The position numbers and the translations under genes were made by a program. Below are positions 32,562 through 34,287 of a stretch of DNA of 34,287 bases, piece by piece. A model generated the notes under the pieces. That model was not told the origin of the DNA and searched no databases. It worked only from the letters and a program-made list of their open reading frames with translations. Origin of the DNA: Acidobacteriota bacterium (lineage in GTDB: Bacteria; Acidobacteriota; Blastocatellia; Pyrinomonadales; Pyrinomonadaceae); the NCBI GenBank assembly GCA_021323895.1, contig JAJPKD010000032.1, forward strand, positions 1 through 34,287, in the 5' to 3' direction. How positions within the stretch are numbered: position 1 is the stretch's first letter; each line of letters opens with the position of its first letter.

Positions 32562-33671
32562 TTACGAGACCCCATCCTCCTCGATATAGATCATCTCCGG
32601 CTCGCCGGATTCGCGGTACGCCGGTGCGTGTGGCGCATCTGCCACTTGCACCGGATCAGGAACAGCGACCGGGCGCGTATGACGCGGCTGATAATAGTAG
32701 GACGTGTCTTCAGCCTTCTCTTCCGCGCGATTAAGCACCACGCCCAGCATTCGCTCGCGCGGCAGTTGCTCCAGTAGTCTTTCCACGACTGAATACCGAG
32801 TTGCTGAGGCGCGCACGACTAACAGCGCGGCATCAGCGCGATTAATCAGAAGATTCGCATCGGTGAAGACGCCGAGTGGTGGCGCATCGATGATGATGTA
32901 GTCGAACAGCCGACGCGCTTCTTCCAATAAACGACTGAAGCGCGGACCGGAAAGCAGTTCCGCAACGTCTTCACGGGCTGCGCCGCCTGGCAGCAGATGC
33001 AAACCGGAAGGCTTCAGCTTCACGATGGCTTCCATTAATTTCGTTTCGCCCGTCAACACTTCGGAGAGGCCGTCGTCGGTTGCTATGCCGAGATACTTTG
33101 CCGCGCATGGCTGTCGCAGATCCGCATCGATCACTAGCGCGGTGACGCCGTCCGTCTGCGCCAACAACCAGGCCAGGTTGAGCGCGGTGAGCGTCTTGCC
33201 TTCGCCCATGCCGGCGCTGGTAATCACGAATGCGCGTTTGCCTTCGCGCTCGTTGGCTTCGAGCAGTTTCGTGCGCAGCGCCCGGAACTGTTCAGACTCT
33301 GGCGAACGCGGATCGGTGATCGCGACGAGATGTGGTTCGACGCGCGCGGCCAAGACTTCTCGCGAAGAGAACTCAGCGGCGCGCGCCGATCCAACAGCGC
33401 CCAAGGTTGCCCCAGCATCACGGAAGGCATTTCCGTCGGGGAGTGCCGGCCCGCCGGTCGCCTGCGCCGTGTGCGCAGTGGACGCTGAACTGAACGCCGA
33501 TGGCATTCCGGTAAAGGGAGCTTTCTCCCATGGATGGTCTTGCCCGTTCCGCGGAACGAAGTAAGACACGTTATCCGGATTGCCGTTACGGCTGACTGAA
33601 GGATTGTTGTTTGGCTTGAAGTCGCGCGGAGAAGATTGCGCGCGCTTCAAGGCATCATAGACTCTGCCCAT
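32562..33671 (-). CDS. CpsD/CapB-family bacterial tyrosine kinase (EPS regulation)
   Basis: A 369-residue stand-alone BY-kinase. The N-terminus (MGRVYDALKRAQ) is typical of kinases linked to exopolysaccharide clusters. After a long Pro/Ala linker come Walker A (VITSAGMGEGKTLTALNLAW, about residues 148-167), Walker A' (ALVIDADLRQP) and Walker B (DYIIIDAPPLGVFTDANLL). The tail contains Tyr residues suited to autophosphorylation (TSYYYQPRHTRP, and further Tyr near the end). It has no membrane part, so an activator with a Wzz-like domain would be needed and is probably encoded upstream of the window. The ATG at 33671 overlaps the end of the upstream ATPase gene by 17 nt, showing coupling. It most probably controls chain length or export of the polysaccharide made by this cluster. 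Confidence 0.92.
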   Translation of the reverse strand: MGRVYDALKRAQSSPRDFKPNNNPSVSRNGNPDNVSYFVPRNGQDHPWEKAPFTGMPSAFSSASTAHTAQATGGPALPDGNAFRDAGATLGAVGSARAAEFSSREVLAARVEPHLVAITDPRSPESEQFRALRTKLLEANEREGKRAFVITSAGMGEGKTLTALNLAWLLAQTDGVTALVIDADLRQPCAAKYLGIATDDGLSEVLTGETKLMEAIVKLKPSGLHLLPGGAAREDVAELLSGPRFSRLLEEARRLFDYIIIDAPPLGVFTDANLLINRADAALLVVRASATRYSVVERLLEQLPRERMLGVVLNRAEEKAEDTSYYYQPRHTRPVAVPDPVQVADAPHAPAYRESGEPEMIYIEEDGVS

Positions 33672-34287
33672 TGTTCCCCCTCCCGAGCCCGGAGCGTTTG
33701 AATGCCGCGCCCAGATCGTCGATTGAAGGCGGCTCGCTGCGAACGTATTCGTTAAAGACGATGCCTGAATCGTTCTCGGATGAGATTAAAGAAAATTCTT
33801 CATGCGTGGATTCGCTGCCGTGGCCATTTCCGTTTCCGTTTGCATGTCCATTACCACCATTGCCCATCGACCAAAGCTCGGCGCGAGTGGCAGCGGGAAA
33901 GATGCGTGCGGGAGCTTCGCGTTCTTCCATCTTCGGCACGCGCGGCAGGATGTCGAAAGTCTCGGCGACCTCCTGAATCATCGCTTTACTGATGATTTGC
34001 GCGCTCGCCGAGAATCCATTCAGCAAAGCATTGTCGCAAAGGTTGTTGATGGCGCGCGGAATTCCGGCGGTGCAACGAAAGATGTAGTCAATCGCGCCCG
34101 GCGAGAAGATGTCCGGGTTCTCAGCGCCCGCGACCTTCAAGCGTGAACTGATGTACTGCGCCGTCTCTTCGACATTCGGCAGCGCCTTGATCTCGCAACG
34201 CAGCGCGACACGTTGTTTGAGCTGGCGTAGCTCGGGATAGTTCAGGATGTCGCGCAGTTCGGGCTGACCGGTCAAAACGATCTGCAA
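33655..34287 (-). CDS. ExeA/XrtA-associated type AAA ATPase, C-terminal part (truncated by window edge)
   Basis: The frame is open to the right edge, so the N-terminal Walker motifs lie outside the window. What is visible is the ExeA/GspA-like AAA part: MQIVLTGQPELRDILNYPEL, then LKQRVALRCEIKALPNVEET, AIDYIFRCTAGIPRAINNLC (sensor-2-like GIPRAIN) and QIISKAMIQEVAETFDI. A low-complexity Gly/Asn/His stretch (NGGNGHANGNGNGHGSESTH) and an acidic tail follow. ATPases of this kind occur next to BY-kinases in exosortase- and EPS-associated clusters. The last 17 nt overlap the BY-kinase gene. The Met shown as start in the track is an internal codon. Its mechanical role in EPS secretion is not established. 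Confidence 0.88.
   Translation of the reverse strand: MQIVLTGQPELRDILNYPELRQLKQRVALRCEIKALPNVEETAQYISSRLKVAGAENPDIFSPGAIDYIFRCTAGIPRAINNLCDNALLNGFSASAQIISKAMIQEVAETFDILPRVPKMEEREAPARIFPAATRAELWSMGNGGNGHANGNGNGHGSESTHEEFSLISSENDSGIVFNEYVRSEPPSIDDLGAAFKRSGLGRGNNGQSL

Overview
The window looks like a chromosomal segment from an Acidobacteriota bacterium, most likely of the Blastocatellia/Pyrinomonadaceae type. This is inferred from gene content, not from a database search. The clues are: an ECF sigma factor next to a Ser/Thr kinase fused to a TolB-like propeller; a VWFA-related secreted protein of acidobacterial style; futalosine-type menaquinone synthesis (mqnC); an acidobacterial-style exopolysaccharide cluster; moderately GC-rich coding DNA; and many small palindromic and heptameric repeats between genes. 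Both ends of the window cut through genes. No gene-free stretch exceeds about 300 bases.

Layout. 1-3603 (+): 3' end of an ECF sigma gene, a 42-codon remnant of a deleted kinase gene, and a full kinase/propeller sensor. 3613-6405 (-): an unrecognised secreted helical protein followed by an ACMSD-like amidohydrolase. 6668-10733: mqnC (+), a YkvA/DUF1232 membrane protein (-), phosphate acetyltransferase (+) and a secreted VWFA-like protein (+). 10789-15563: an HD-GYP response regulator (-), tRNA-Leu(CAA) with promoter and terminator (+), and two APC amino acid permeases (-). 15803-17341 (+): an L,D-transpeptidase lipoprotein gene cut by an in-frame TAA inside its active-site motif.

17235-25490 (-) is a long, tightly packed gene string: rfaE2, AAA ATPase, mfd, a PpiC/SurA-type isomerase cut by an in-frame TAG, an S4 RNA-binding protein, a second L,D-transpeptidase and dusB. 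Several junctions overlap or abut, so translation is probably coupled. 25770-28105 (+): lysS and a small secreted protein. 28240-28732 (-): a frameshifted NTF2-like secreted protein. 29002-34287 (-): an exopolysaccharide assembly cluster, in transcription order ExeA-type ATPase (partial), BY-kinase, polyprenyl-phosphate sugar transferase, Wza-type export protein and a Ycf48-like propeller.

The most unusual signal is the repeat landscape and its intrusion into genes. About 122-125 nt elements bounded by inverted GTGTCAGTACC... arms occur at three places, one of them in frame inside mfd. A different palindrome also lies in frame inside mfd. Arrays with a strict 7-nt period but different sequences sit at gene edges at several loci, and one encodes part of a signal peptide. 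In addition, three genes for exported proteins are each interrupted by one small lesion, and one kinase gene has collapsed to its two ends. No CRISPR array, prophage, IS transposase or obvious defence system is visible.
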